64,000 bases of DNA from Hyphomicrobiales bacterium (GTDB lineage Bacteria > Pseudomonadota > Alphaproteobacteria > Rhizobiales > Rhizobiaceae): the NCBI GenBank assembly GCA_900472485.1, contig UCII01000029.1:1-64000 (forward strand), given 5' to 3'. The notes beneath the pieces were generated by a model. It saw nothing but the letters and a program-made list of their open reading frames with translations, ran no database searches and was not told where the DNA came from. Within the stretch, counting starts at the first letter, position 1. The number at the start of each line of letters is the position of its first letter. A program made the translations under genes and the position numbers. Shown here one piece after another: positions 53,868 through 61,893 of this stretch.

Positions 53868-53940
53868 TTCATACCTTTCCGCACGCCTGAATGAATCAGC
53901 GACATTTTCGGCATTGCGGACCGTAAAGTCCAGAAGTTGC

Positions 53941-53957
53941 TCCCATCAAATATGGGA
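53941..53957 (-). other. Hairpin between the 28-codon gene and dnaE
   Basis: TCCCAT and ATGGGA form a 6-bp stem around CAAAT. It lies 28 bases after the stop of the small gene on the minus strand and 74 bases before dnaE. No T run follows, so it may only attenuate read-through from the SOS promoter into dnaE. Confidence 0.3.
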
Positions 53958-53984
53958 ACAGCATGTGCAAACGGGGGATAAAAT

Positions 53985-54071
53985 TTACATTGCCATCATG
54001 ATGAGGGAAAAGCTGGCAACGAACATGACGATGGAAGTGAATGCTGCAACGTCTCGAATAATGTCGGTCAT
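53985..54071 (-). CDS. 28-residue single-helix membrane peptide, predicted SOS-induced
   Basis: This 28-codon ORF starts MTDIIRDVAAF and is then almost entirely hydrophobic to its end (TSIVMFVASFSLIMMAM), so it should span the membrane once with a short charged cytoplasmic N terminus. Its ATG has a perfect Shine-Dalgarno AAGGAG (54079-54084) 7 bases upstream. A LexA box lies at 54105-54119. Size, topology and control resemble Caulobacter SidA, a 29-residue SOS-induced division inhibitor acting on late divisome proteins. No sequence similarity was tested. The gene lies 118 bases before dnaE on the same strand. Confidence 0.7.
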   Translation of the reverse strand: MTDIIRDVAAFTSIVMFVASFSLIMMAM

Positions 54072-54104
54072 TTAGGCGCTCCTTACTCGTTATGTTTCTT
54101 TTTT

Positions 54105-54119
54105 GTTCTATTTTTGTTC
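54105..54119 (-). promoter_or_regulatory. LexA (SOS) box upstream of the 28-residue peptide
   Basis: Read on the plus strand this is GTTC-TATTTTT-GTTC, an exact GTTC-N7-GTTC operator; on the minus strand it is GAAC-N7-GAAC. A -35-like TTGACT (54123-54128, minus strand) ends 3 bases before it, so bound LexA would block the promoter. It also lies between the small gene and the divergent secreted-protein gene at 54223. Confidence 0.8.
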
Positions 54120-54222
54120 GAGAGTCAATAGATGGATCAAGAAATTTCATCAGGCGACTTTTTAGCCTGCAATGGACGCCGGCGCGGCCGGGCGCTATGC
54201 AAAGGCAAACCGGGAGATCACG

Positions 54223-54819
54223 ATGAAGTCACTTGGCTGCGCTCTCATTCTTCTTTTGACCGCAATCGCGGCTCGCGCCGAAGAAACCATTGCTTCCGAC
54301 CGCATCATTGACGCGGCGATCGGCGATTGGAACAAGGACGGTAAGCCGGACCTTGCGTTACTGGTGACGATGCCGCCGAATGACCATGCCGATTATGAGA
54401 TCGGGATCTATATCTATCTCCGCGACAAGGAACATGAGCTGCTCAAGTTGGCCGCCGCCGCCCCTGATAAGGTATGGGGCCGCGCTGAGCCTGATGGCAT
54501 CTACGGCCAGGAACCATCGATCGCCGCACTGCCGAACGGTTCAATCGCGATCACCTCGCAGAACGATGCTATCGGGCGCGACCGATGGCATCAAACGCTG
54601 ACGCTCGCCTACCGCAACAGCGCATTTTTGGTTGCCGGCTATGGCTACGATTTTCGTGACAACCTCGAAGCCGGTAACAGCTATAGCTGCGATTACAACG
54701 TTCTGACCGGCAGGGTAACCAAGGACGACAAGACGCTGAAGGCCGATGCCAAGACCGTCAGTATACAGGACTGGCAGGATGATATCGGTCAGAAGGCCTG
54801 CGAAAGCAGCCATCGCTAG
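54223..54819 (+). CDS. Hypothetical secreted protein
   Basis: This 198-residue protein has a signal peptide (MKSLGCALILLLTAIAARA). The mature part contains AIGDWNKDGKPDLALLV, which resembles a calcium-binding FG-GAP/VCBS-type repeat, and later SIAALPNGSIAITSQNDAIG. I do not recognise a named family. ATG 54223 is preceded by GGGAG. Its role is unknown. A LexA box lies immediately after its stop, and another about 105 bases before its start belongs to the divergent small gene. Confidence 0.72.
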   Translation: MKSLGCALILLLTAIAARAEETIASDRIIDAAIGDWNKDGKPDLALLVTMPPNDHADYEIGIYIYLRDKEHELLKLAAAAPDKVWGRAEPDGIYGQEPSIAALPNGSIAITSQNDAIGRDRWHQTLTLAYRNSAFLVAGYGYDFRDNLEAGNSYSCDYNVLTGRVTKDDKTLKADAKTVSIQDWQDDIGQKACESSHR

Positions 54820-54824
54820 CGCGT

Positions 54825-54839
54825 GTTCTCTTTTTGTTC
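54825..54839 (+). promoter_or_regulatory. LexA (SOS) box upstream of the DUF5680 gene
   Basis: GTTC-TCTTTTT-GTTC matches the alphaproteobacterial operator and shares the T-rich spacer with the other two boxes. It begins 6 bases after the stop of the preceding gene and ends 57 bases before the DUF5680 start, a normal position for an operator. Confidence 0.78.
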
Positions 54840-54895
54840 TTTACAAATCTCGCATTGAATGGCATCTTGGCCGCTCACCAAAAATGGAGAGGGCC

Positions 54896-55363
54896 ATGCC
54901 GGATCTTGCCGAGCTGAACGATTTTATTGTCGCCGCCAAAGCCGAGACCTATGTCGGTGACGGCGAGAGGCTGCCGTCATGCCGAAGCGGCTCGCATGAC
55001 ATCGGTTATACGAGCGACCGCTGGCGCTATCTCGACAGCTATTTCGGCGGCACAGATTTCGCGGGGCAGGAACTCGTCTGGCATGACGACCAGCCGGTAT
55101 GGGCCATGAACTATTTCGGCCATATCGTTGAGCCCGATCTGATCGACGGAACGCGCGCCGGCATGGTCATCAAGGCTGCACTTCTGCGCCTCTATCAGGA
55201 TGAAAAACGCTTTTTAGGCGGCTTCGAATTCGAACATGTCTACGGCCGCTATATCGACCGCAGCACCGGATCATGCGACCACTTTATCGGGCACGAAGCC
55301 ATCATGGTGAAAGAGCACAAAGCCTATGAGCTGGATTATCGCGGTGGCCTGATCGTTCCATGA
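54896..55363 (+). CDS. DUF5680 domain protein, predicted SOS-regulated
   Basis: This 155-residue soluble protein matches the DUF5680 pattern: LNDFIVAAKAETYVGDGERL at the start, then SCRSGSHDIGYTSDRWRYLDS, YFGGTDFAGQELVW, VWAMNYFGH and the ending AYELDYRGG. The domain has no established function and also occurs fused to XRE-type regulators. ATG 54896 follows GGAGAGGG; an ATG 12 bases earlier is less well placed. A LexA box upstream suggests induction by DNA damage. Confidence 0.75.
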   Translation: MPDLAELNDFIVAAKAETYVGDGERLPSCRSGSHDIGYTSDRWRYLDSYFGGTDFAGQELVWHDDQPVWAMNYFGHIVEPDLIDGTRAGMVIKAALLRLYQDEKRFLGGFEFEHVYGRYIDRSTGSCDHFIGHEAIMVKEHKAYELDYRGGLIVP

Positions 55364-55371
55364 CGGGGCGA

Positions 55372-56055
55372 TCAGACTTCGACCACCTTGCCCTCGCTCA
55401 AGGTGACACGGCGATCCATGCGGGCGGCGAGTTCGTGATTGTGCGTGGCGATCAACGCCGCAAGGCCCGATTGACGTACCAGCGCTTCCAGCGCATCGAA
55501 GACGTAATGCGCGGTCGCCGGATCGAGGTTGCCAGTGGGCTCATCCGCCAACAGCACCAGCGGTGCGTTGGCAACGGCGCGGGCGATTGCGACACGCTGC
55601 TGCTCGCCGCCGGAGAGCTCGGCGGGACGGTGATCGGCGCGATGGCCGATGCGCATGTAGTCGAGAAGCTGAGCAGCGCGCTCGCTCGCATCTTTACGCG
55701 AGAGCCCGGAAATGAGCTGCGGCATCATGATATTCTCAAGCGCCGAGAATTCCGGAAGCAGGTGGTGGAACTGATAGACGAAGCCGATCTCGCTGCGGCG
55801 CACGGCTGTACGTCTATCGTCGGATAAGCCTTCGCAGGCCTGACCGTTGACGAGCACTTCGCCGCCATCCGGATGCTCCAGCAGCCCCGCCACATGCAGA
55901 AGCGTCGATTTACCCGTCCCTGACGGCGCGACGAGCGCAACGATCTCGCCGCTGTGCAGGGCGAAATCGGCCCCCTTCAAGATCGACAGGCTCGTCTCTC
56001 CCTGCCCATAATGACGCTCCACGCCAGAGAGCTGGAGAACGACGTTGCGTTTCAT
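55372..56055 (-). CDS. lolD: Lipoprotein-releasing ABC transporter ATP-binding protein
   Basis: This 227-residue ATPase powers release of outer-membrane lipoproteins from the inner membrane. The Walker A region reads APSGTGKST, with Ala where Gly is usual at its first position. The Q-loop is VYQFHHLLPEF, the signature LSGGEQQRVAIARA, and Walker B VLLADEPTGNLD. The start at 56055 gives the family length. It lies 14 bases downstream of lolC and shares its transcript. Confidence 0.94.
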   Translation of the reverse strand: MKRNVVLQLSGVERHYGQGETSLSILKGADFALHSGEIVALVAPSGTGKSTLLHVAGLLEHPDGGEVLVNGQACEGLSDDRRTAVRRSEIGFVYQFHHLLPEFSALENIMMPQLISGLSRKDASERAAQLLDYMRIGHRADHRPAELSGGEQQRVAIARAVANAPLVLLADEPTGNLDPATAHYVFDALEALVRQSGLAALIATHNHELAARMDRRVTLSEGKVVEV

Positions 56056-56069
56056 CAAATGAAATATCC

Positions 56070-57380
56070 TTATTCGTAGCGCAGCGCCTGCACCGGATCG
56101 AGCCGCGAGGCTCGCCAGGCCGGAAAGATGGTGGCAAGGAAGGACAGAGTGAGCGCCATCACGATGACGGAGATGGTCTCGCCGAGATTCATCTGGGCCG
56201 GCAATTTGCTGAGGAAATAAACCTCCGGATTGAAAATCACGGTGCCCGAAATCCAGGAGAAGAACTGGCGTATGGATTCGATATTGAGGCAAACCAGAAC
56301 GCCGAGGATGACACCGGCGAGCGTTCCGACGACGCCGATCGCCGCGCCTGTCATGAAAAAGATGCGCATGATCGCGCCTGATGTCGCCCCCATGGTGCGC
56401 AAGATAGCTATATCGCTGCCCTTGTCTTTCACCAGCATGATCAGGCCGGAAATGATGTTCAGCGCGGCGACGAGAACGATCAGCGTCAGGATCATGAACA
56501 TCGTGTTGCGCTCGACCTGCAGGGCCGAGAAGAACGTGGCGTTGACCTGCCGCCAGTCCGTCAGGAAGATCTGCCGGCCAGCCGCCTCTTCGATCTTCGG
56601 GCGCAGCTGATCGACGTCATCCGGATTGGTGATGAAGAGCTCGATCTTCTCGACAATGCCTTCAGCATTGAAGAAAACCTGCGCTTCTTCGAGCGGCATG
56701 AAGACGACGGAGGAATCATATTCCGACATGCCGACTTCGAAGATACCGGAGATCGTATAGGCTTTGACGCGCGGGTTGACACCAAAGGGCGTGACGTCGC
56801 CATCCGGCGCCGTGAGCGTGATCTGATCGCCGACCGTCAGACCCAATTGCCGGGCCAGCCGGCTGCCGACAAGAACACCCTGTCCCGAAGCGAAGCCGAC
56901 TATATCTCCGGAAACGACGTGATCCGAGACCGATTTGAGCTTGGTCAGATCTTCCGCGCGGATGCCGCGCACCAATGCACCGGTGCCGGAGCCGCCGCGG
57001 CCGGAGGCGAGCGTTTCGCCCTCCACGAGCGGCAAGGCCATCATGACGCCGGGAACTGCTGAAAATTTCTTCGCCAGATCGGCATAGTCGTTCAATGGCG
57101 AATCAATCGGCTGAACAACGACATGACCGTTGAAGCCGAGAATCTGCTTGAAGAGTTCGGCACGGAACCCATTCATCACGGCCATGACAATGATCAGCGC
57201 CGCAACGCCGAGCATGATGCCAACCAGAGAGAAGCCGGCAATGACCGAAATCGAGGCTTCCTTGCGCCGGGAGCGCAGATAACGCCAGGCCACAAGCCGT
57301 TCGAAACCGGAAAACGGGCGAGACGATGGGCCGGCCTTGAACGAATTTTCCTGCTGTTCCACTGCCGCGCTCACCGCCAT
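56070..57380 (-). CDS. lolC: Lipoprotein-releasing ABC transporter permease LolC/E
   Basis: This 436-residue membrane protein has the first transmembrane helix near 43-70 (SVIAGFSLVGIMLGVAALII), a large periplasmic domain (about 70-285), and three C-terminal helices (about 287-310, 333-365, 395-415). The loop FERLVAWRYLRSRRKEASIS is typical of LolC/LolE. Alphaproteobacteria have a single such subunit (LolF type). It is followed by lolD and preceded by proS, 26 bases away, on the same strand. Confidence 0.93.
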   Translation of the reverse strand: MAVSAAVEQQENSFKAGPSSRPFSGFERLVAWRYLRSRRKEASISVIAGFSLVGIMLGVAALIIVMAVMNGFRAELFKQILGFNGHVVVQPIDSPLNDYADLAKKFSAVPGVMMALPLVEGETLASGRGGSGTGALVRGIRAEDLTKLKSVSDHVVSGDIVGFASGQGVLVGSRLARQLGLTVGDQITLTAPDGDVTPFGVNPRVKAYTISGIFEVGMSEYDSSVVFMPLEEAQVFFNAEGIVEKIELFITNPDDVDQLRPKIEEAAGRQIFLTDWRQVNATFFSALQVERNTMFMILTLIVLVAALNIISGLIMLVKDKGSDIAILRTMGATSGAIMRIFFMTGAAIGVVGTLAGVILGVLVCLNIESIRQFFSWISGTVIFNPEVYFLSKLPAQMNLGETISVIVMALTLSFLATIFPAWRASRLDPVQALRYE

Positions 57381-57406
57381 TCGCCTTTCATCCTTTGTAT
57401 CGTCAA

Positions 57407-58729
57407 TCAGCCTGCCAGCCGATTGATCGCTGCCTCGACCGTCATCGTCTCGCGAGCGCCGGTCTTGCGGTCCTTGACTTCCACTTCGCCGCCCGCGATC
57501 GAACGCGGCCCGACGATGATCTGCATGGGCACGCCGATCAGATCGGCGGTCGCGAACTTCGTTCCGGCGCGCTCGTCGCGATCGTCATACAGCACGTCCT
57601 TGCCAGCCTTCGACAGCGCGGCATAGACCGTTTCGCAAGCTTCATCGCAGGCCTGATCGCCAGCCTTCATGTTGATCACAACGACGTCAAAAGGCGCGAC
57701 CGAAGCCGGCCAGATGATTCCGTTCTCATCATGCGATGCTTCGATGATGGCGGGAACAAGGCGTGTCGGGCCGATACCGTAAGATCCCATGTGGACAGCA
57801 TGTTCCTTGCCGTCCGGACCCTGTACCTTCGCACCCATCGGCTCGGAATATTTCGTGCCGAAATAGAAGATGTGGCCGACCTCGATGCCGCGCGCCGACA
57901 GGCGTTCGCCTTCGGGGATCACGTTGAAGGCGGCTTCGTCATGCATTTCCGAGGTGGCGGCGTAGACCGAGGTCCACTTGTCGAAAATCCTCTTCAGGCC
58001 GGCGACATCATCGAAATTGGTGTCTTCGCCGGGAATGTCGAAATTGACGAAATCCTTGTGGCAGAAAACTTCCGACTCGCCGGTGTCGGCGAGAATGATG
58101 AATTCGTGGCTGAGATTGCCACCGATCGGGCCGGTATCCGCGCGCATCGGGATAGCTCTCAGGCCGAGGCGATTGAAGGTGCGCAGGTAAGCGGCGAACA
58201 TCTTGTTATAAGAATGCACGGCGCCTTCCTGCGTCAGATCGAAGGAATAGGCATCTTTCATCATGAATTCGCGCGAGCGCATCGTGCCGAAACGCGGACG
58301 GATCTCGTCACGGAATTTCAGCTGGATGTGATAGAGGTTCAGCGGCAAGTCCTTGTAAGATTTGATGTAGGACCGGAAGATATCGGTGATCATCTCCTCG
58401 TTGGTCGGGCCATAGAGCATGGGCCGATCCTGCCGGTCCCTGATGCGCAGCATCTCCTTGCCATAGGCGTCATAGCGGCCGCTTTCCTGCCAAAGCTCAG
58501 CCGATTGCAGCGTCGGCATCGACAGCTCGATGGCGCCGGAGCGGTTCTGCTCTTCGCGGATGATCTTGTTGACCTTGTCCAGCACGCGCTTGCCCAATGG
58601 CAGCCAGGAATAGATGCCCTGCGACTGCTGCCGGATCATGCCGGTGCGCAGCATGAGCCGATGGGAAACAATTTCAGCCTCCTTGGGATTTTCCTTCAGG
58701 ATGGGTATGAAGTAACGAGACAGACGCAT
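57407..58729 (-). CDS. proS: Prolyl-tRNA synthetase
   Basis: This class II synthetase charges tRNA(Pro). It has 440 residues, the short alphaproteobacterial form without the inserted editing domain. Motif 1 is seen around GIYSWLPLGKRVLDK, motif 2 as FRDEIRPRFGTMRSREFMMKDAY, and motif 3 as GSYGIGPTRLVPAIIE. The anticodon-binding domain forms the C terminus (about 345-440). It heads proS-lolC-lolD. Confidence 0.96.
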   Translation of the reverse strand: MRLSRYFIPILKENPKEAEIVSHRLMLRTGMIRQQSQGIYSWLPLGKRVLDKVNKIIREEQNRSGAIELSMPTLQSAELWQESGRYDAYGKEMLRIRDRQDRPMLYGPTNEEMITDIFRSYIKSYKDLPLNLYHIQLKFRDEIRPRFGTMRSREFMMKDAYSFDLTQEGAVHSYNKMFAAYLRTFNRLGLRAIPMRADTGPIGGNLSHEFIILADTGESEVFCHKDFVNFDIPGEDTNFDDVAGLKRIFDKWTSVYAATSEMHDEAAFNVIPEGERLSARGIEVGHIFYFGTKYSEPMGAKVQGPDGKEHAVHMGSYGIGPTRLVPAIIEASHDENGIIWPASVAPFDVVVINMKAGDQACDEACETVYAALSKAGKDVLYDDRDERAGTKFATADLIGVPMQIIVGPRSIAGGEVEVKDRKTGARETMTVEAAINRLAG

Positions 58730-58994
58730 GACGCTTGTTCCAGATGGTTTGACGTTCCGCTCGCGGCGGAATCGTTAGCAAATTATGTACTGGAGGCAGT
58801 TCATAACTGCTTCGGCGCAGGAAGGAAACCCGCATTCTTCAATAGAAGAATTTGATAAAAGCCTGAGAATACAGGGGATAGAGACTATTTTCGATGTTTC
58901 GAAAAAGCGCACGTTTATAAGGATTTACGACGGAAATTCGTCAACAGAAAAATTCTGCGCGACTGTAGCAAAAAAGCAAAAAAAAGGATGACAA

Positions 58995-59023
58995 AGCTCA
59001 ATGTTTGAGCTAATTTTAGCTCA
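58995..59023 (+). promoter_or_regulatory. Two overlapping inverted repeats sharing one arm
   Basis: AGCTCAA (58995-59001) pairs with TTGAGCT (59005-59011), while TGAGCTAA (59006-59013) pairs with TTAGCTCA (59016-59023). The middle TGAGCT can join only one partner at a time. As DNA it gives three spaced AGCTCA half-sites, as a repressor operator would; as RNA it would be a two-state switch. It lies in the 620-base gap between proS and the DUF1467 gene. The gap's 68-codon ORF at 58785-58991 looks noncoding. Confidence 0.5.
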
Positions 59024-59052
59024 CAAAAGAGGCAGGAAGGCTAAATTCTTGT

Positions 59053-59168
59053 CGTTTCGCGGTCAAGTCTTGGGAGGATCAGATCTTAGGCGCGCTCGTT
59101 CGCTGCCCCGGTAACGGATAAGGATCACGCGATACTTTAAAACAAGGCTTATAGCCTTGTTTTTTTTT
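59053..59168 (+). ncRNA. Candidate small RNA of about 115 nt
   Basis: A strong plus-strand terminator at 59142-59168 has no protein gene upstream on its strand; proS and DUF1467 are both on the minus strand. A -10-like CTAAAT at 59041-59046 lies about 10 bases before the proposed start. The body (59053-59140) is about half GC and contains no ORF. The 5' end is a guess. Family not recognised. Confidence 0.5.
59142..59168 (+). terminator. Intrinsic terminator with long T run
   Basis: ACAAGGCT (59142-59149) and AGCCTTGT (59153-59160) form an 8-bp stem with a TAT loop, directly followed by eight T residues. This is one of the best intrinsic terminators in the window. Confidence 0.88.
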
Positions 59169-59351
59169 GCTTTCTCAGCTCAGCCTCGATCGTCCAGAGA
59201 TTTGCCCGAAACACTCGGCTCATGCTTCTGCTGAAATAATATACACAGACTGTAAATTCTTTGCGCCACGCTCATGACAAGCGTGTGAAGAATTGATGGC
59301 GATCACAAGGCGCCCGCATTCCAGGCACCTTTAATCTACAGTTTTCATAGA

Positions 59352-59627
59352 TCACTTGTAGCTTGGAACGATCTGCGGAATGGAATCTATACTCAGCCCG
59401 AAATAACGCGAGGCGATATACCAGGCGCCATAAATAAGGGCCGATGCCAGCGTCGTAACGAGCACGACCCTCCACGCACGAAATTTCGTCGGCGCGCTTT
59501 CGACCGTACCCAGAATGACATGCTCATCCTCGGCCTGAGTGCGCAGGCCAAAGGGTAGGACGGCGAAAAGCGTAATCCACCAGATGACGAAATAGACGGC
59601 GAAACCGGCGGCAATCTGCTGTGCCAT
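59352..59627 (-). CDS. DUF1467 family membrane protein
   Basis: This 91-residue protein has two membrane helices (about residues 8-28 and 52-75). The family segment is WWITLFAVLPFGLRTQAEDE, followed by a conserved short loop. It matches DUF1467, an alphaproteobacterial family of unknown function. It lies downstream of mce on the same strand, 149 bases away. Confidence 0.85.
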   Translation of the reverse strand: MAQQIAAGFAVYFVIWWITLFAVLPFGLRTQAEDEHVILGTVESAPTKFRAWRVVLVTTLASALIYGAWYIASRYFGLSIDSIPQIVPSYK

Positions 59628-59776
59628 TGTGCTCCCTTCGAGACGAGCCTGCTCGTCTCCTCCTCTTCCAAACTGCTTATAGGGGCAAAGCAGTCGCCTT
59701 TCAAAGCGCCGATCAGCGCACTTAACGCAGATTCAGATTTTAGGCCAGTTCCGCCAAAAATCATCCGGCTCTGATG

Positions 59777-60181
59777 TCACACCTGCTCAAGCTCGATGAG
59801 CGTGCCGAAGAAATCCTTCGGATGCAGGAAGAGCACGGGCTTGCCATGCGCGCCGATCTTCGGCTCGCCATTACCAAGCACGCGCGCGCCCCCGGCAGCC
59901 AGCTGATCGCGAGCCACAAGGATATCCGCGACTTCGTAACAGATATGGTGCATGCCGCCATCCGGGTTCTTGGCGAGGAAGGAGGCGATGGGCGAAGCTT
60001 CGCCCAAGGGCTCGAGCAGCTCGACCTTGCTGTTCGGCAGCTCGACGAAAACGACGGTTACGCCGTGTTCCGGCAACGCCTGAGGCGCAGATACAGTTGC
60101 GCCAAGCATTTCACGATAGGCTCGGGAAGCCACGGCGATATCGGGAACGGCGATCGCGATGTGATTGATGCGTCCCAACAT
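59777..60181 (-). CDS. mce: Methylmalonyl-CoA epimerase
   Basis: This enzyme interconverts (R)- and (S)-methylmalonyl-CoA in propionate metabolism. It is a 134-residue glyoxalase/VOC-fold protein starting MLGRINHIAIAVPDIAVASR. Metal-binding candidates are the His in NHIAIAV, the His in GGMHHICYEV and the Glu in GTLIELEQV. It follows rnj by 24 bases on the same strand. Confidence 0.93.
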   Translation of the reverse strand: MLGRINHIAIAVPDIAVASRAYREMLGATVSAPQALPEHGVTVVFVELPNSKVELLEPLGEASPIASFLAKNPDGGMHHICYEVADILVARDQLAAGGARVLGNGEPKIGAHGKPVLFLHPKDFFGTLIELEQV

Positions 60182-60205
60182 GGCTCTCTCCTCCTCGATC
60201 AGATC

Positions 60206-61879
60206 TCAGCTGCCGGTGCGCGTGACGAATACGGTCACCATCGGCTTCTTGCCCCAGCCCTGATTGGCAGCGGCGCGCACTGCTCGGCGTACAGCCTCCT
60301 GCAGCATATTCAGATCCTTGCGGCGGGCGCGCGGAATGCTCTCGATGGCGCTGACGATGGCGTCGAAGAGCGTGTCCTCCATCTCCTCGCCTTCATCATC
60401 ATAGGCCGGCAGGCCGATCGGCACGAGGTCGGGATCGCCGACGATATCATAACGGGCATCGAGCACGACGTTAACGGCGACATGGCCGACATAGGAAAGC
60501 TTCTTGCGCTCGCCGATGCCCATTTCGTCGAAATCGCCGATCAATATGCCATCCTTGAAGATGCGTCCATGCGGCGCCTCACCGATCACCTCGACGGGAC
60601 CCGGTGCAAGGCGCACGACATCGCCATTGCGCACGCGCGGCACGGTGGCAATGCCGCTTTGCTCGGCCAGTTCCTTGTGCGCGGTCAGATGCGTCGCTTC
60701 GCCGTGCACGGGGATGACGACCTTCGGGCGCGTCCACTCGTACATCTTCTGCAATTCGTTGCGCCGGGGGTGGCCGGAGACATGCACAAGCGCTTCTGCG
60801 TCCGTCACCACATGCACGCCCTGTTCGATCAGGCCGTTCTTGATGTCCTGAATCGCTTTCTCATTGCCGGGAATGGCGCGCGAGGAAAAGACGACGATAT
60901 CGCCAGCCGCCAATGCGACGTTGCGCATCTCGTCCCGGGAGAGCTTGGCAAGCGCTGCGCGCGGCTCGCCCTGGCTGCCGGTCAGGATCACCACGACCTT
61001 GTCGCGCGGGATATAGCCATATTCGTCTTCAGCGATGAAGGGCTTGATGCCTTCCATGAGGCCGATGTCGCGGGCGACATCGACCACCCGCTTCAGCGAG
61101 CTGCCGAGCAACAGTATTTCGCGACCTGCAGCCTCGGCGGCCTCGGCAATGGTACGGATGCGGCCGACATTCGACGAGAAAGTGGTGATCGCCACCCTGC
61201 CCTCGGCATCCTCGATGATCTTGCGCAGGCTTTCCGAGACGTCCTTTTCCGACGGCGATACGCCGTCGCGCAACGCGTTGGTGGAATCGCACATCAGCGC
61301 CAGCACGCCCTCTTCGCCGAGCTGGCGGAAGCGGGCCTCGTCGGTCAGCGGCCCAAGCGACGGTTCGTGATCGATCTTCCAGTCACCTGTATGGACGACA
61401 TTGCCGAGCGGCGTGCGGATCATCAGCGACATCGGCTCGGGGATCGAGTGGTTGACGGCCACGCCTTCGATCTCGAAGGGGCCGACATTGATGCGGTCGC
61501 CAGCCTTAAACAGCGTCACCGGGATCTCACCCATCGACTTTTCGTAATCGCGCTTGGCTTCGAGAAGGCCGGCGGTGAAGGCGGAGGCGTAGATCGGAAC
61601 GTTCAGGCCGGGCCAGAGATCGTTGAGCGCGCCGTAGTGATCCTCATGGGCGTGGGTGATGATAATGCCCTTGAGGTTCTTGCGTTCCTTGGCGAGGAAA
61701 CGGATATCCGGCAAGACGAGATCGACGCCAGGCAGATCCGGCCCTGGGAAGGTGACACCGCAATCGACCATGATCCATTGGCGCTGCTCCGCCGGGCCGT
61801 AGCCGTAGAGCGCGAGATTCATGCCGATTTCGCCGACGCCGCCGAGGGGCAGAAACACCAATTCGTCTTGCTTCGCCAT
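60206..61879 (-). CDS. rnj: Ribonuclease J
   Basis: This metallo-beta-lactamase/beta-CASP ribonuclease has 5'-exonuclease and endonuclease activity in 23S rRNA and mRNA processing. It has 557 residues. Metal-site motifs are IIITHAHEDHYGAL near 70-83 and VHTGDWKIDHEP near 163. The beta-CASP part includes LLGSSLKRVV, LTGSQGEPRAAL and the HVSGHPRRNEL motif. ATG 61879 has GGGGA upstream; an ATG at 61894, overlapping the birA stop, would add five residues. Confidence 0.94.
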   Translation of the reverse strand: MAKQDELVFLPLGGVGEIGMNLALYGYGPAEQRQWIMVDCGVTFPGPDLPGVDLVLPDIRFLAKERKNLKGIIITHAHEDHYGALNDLWPGLNVPIYASAFTAGLLEAKRDYEKSMGEIPVTLFKAGDRINVGPFEIEGVAVNHSIPEPMSLMIRTPLGNVVHTGDWKIDHEPSLGPLTDEARFRQLGEEGVLALMCDSTNALRDGVSPSEKDVSESLRKIIEDAEGRVAITTFSSNVGRIRTIAEAAEAAGREILLLGSSLKRVVDVARDIGLMEGIKPFIAEDEYGYIPRDKVVVILTGSQGEPRAALAKLSRDEMRNVALAAGDIVVFSSRAIPGNEKAIQDIKNGLIEQGVHVVTDAEALVHVSGHPRRNELQKMYEWTRPKVVIPVHGEATHLTAHKELAEQSGIATVPRVRNGDVVRLAPGPVEVIGEAPHGRIFKDGILIGDFDEMGIGERKKLSYVGHVAVNVVLDARYDIVGDPDLVPIGLPAYDDEGEEMEDTLFDAIVSAIESIPRARRKDLNMLQEAVRRAVRAAANQGWGKKPMVTVFVTRTGS

Positions 61880-61893
61880 CTGATCCCCAACCA

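Noticed and set aside
58785..58991. A 68-codon plus-strand ORF between proS and DUF1467
   Set aside because: No convincing ribosome binding site, low-GC and irregular codon use, no recognisable family. It lies where promoters are expected.
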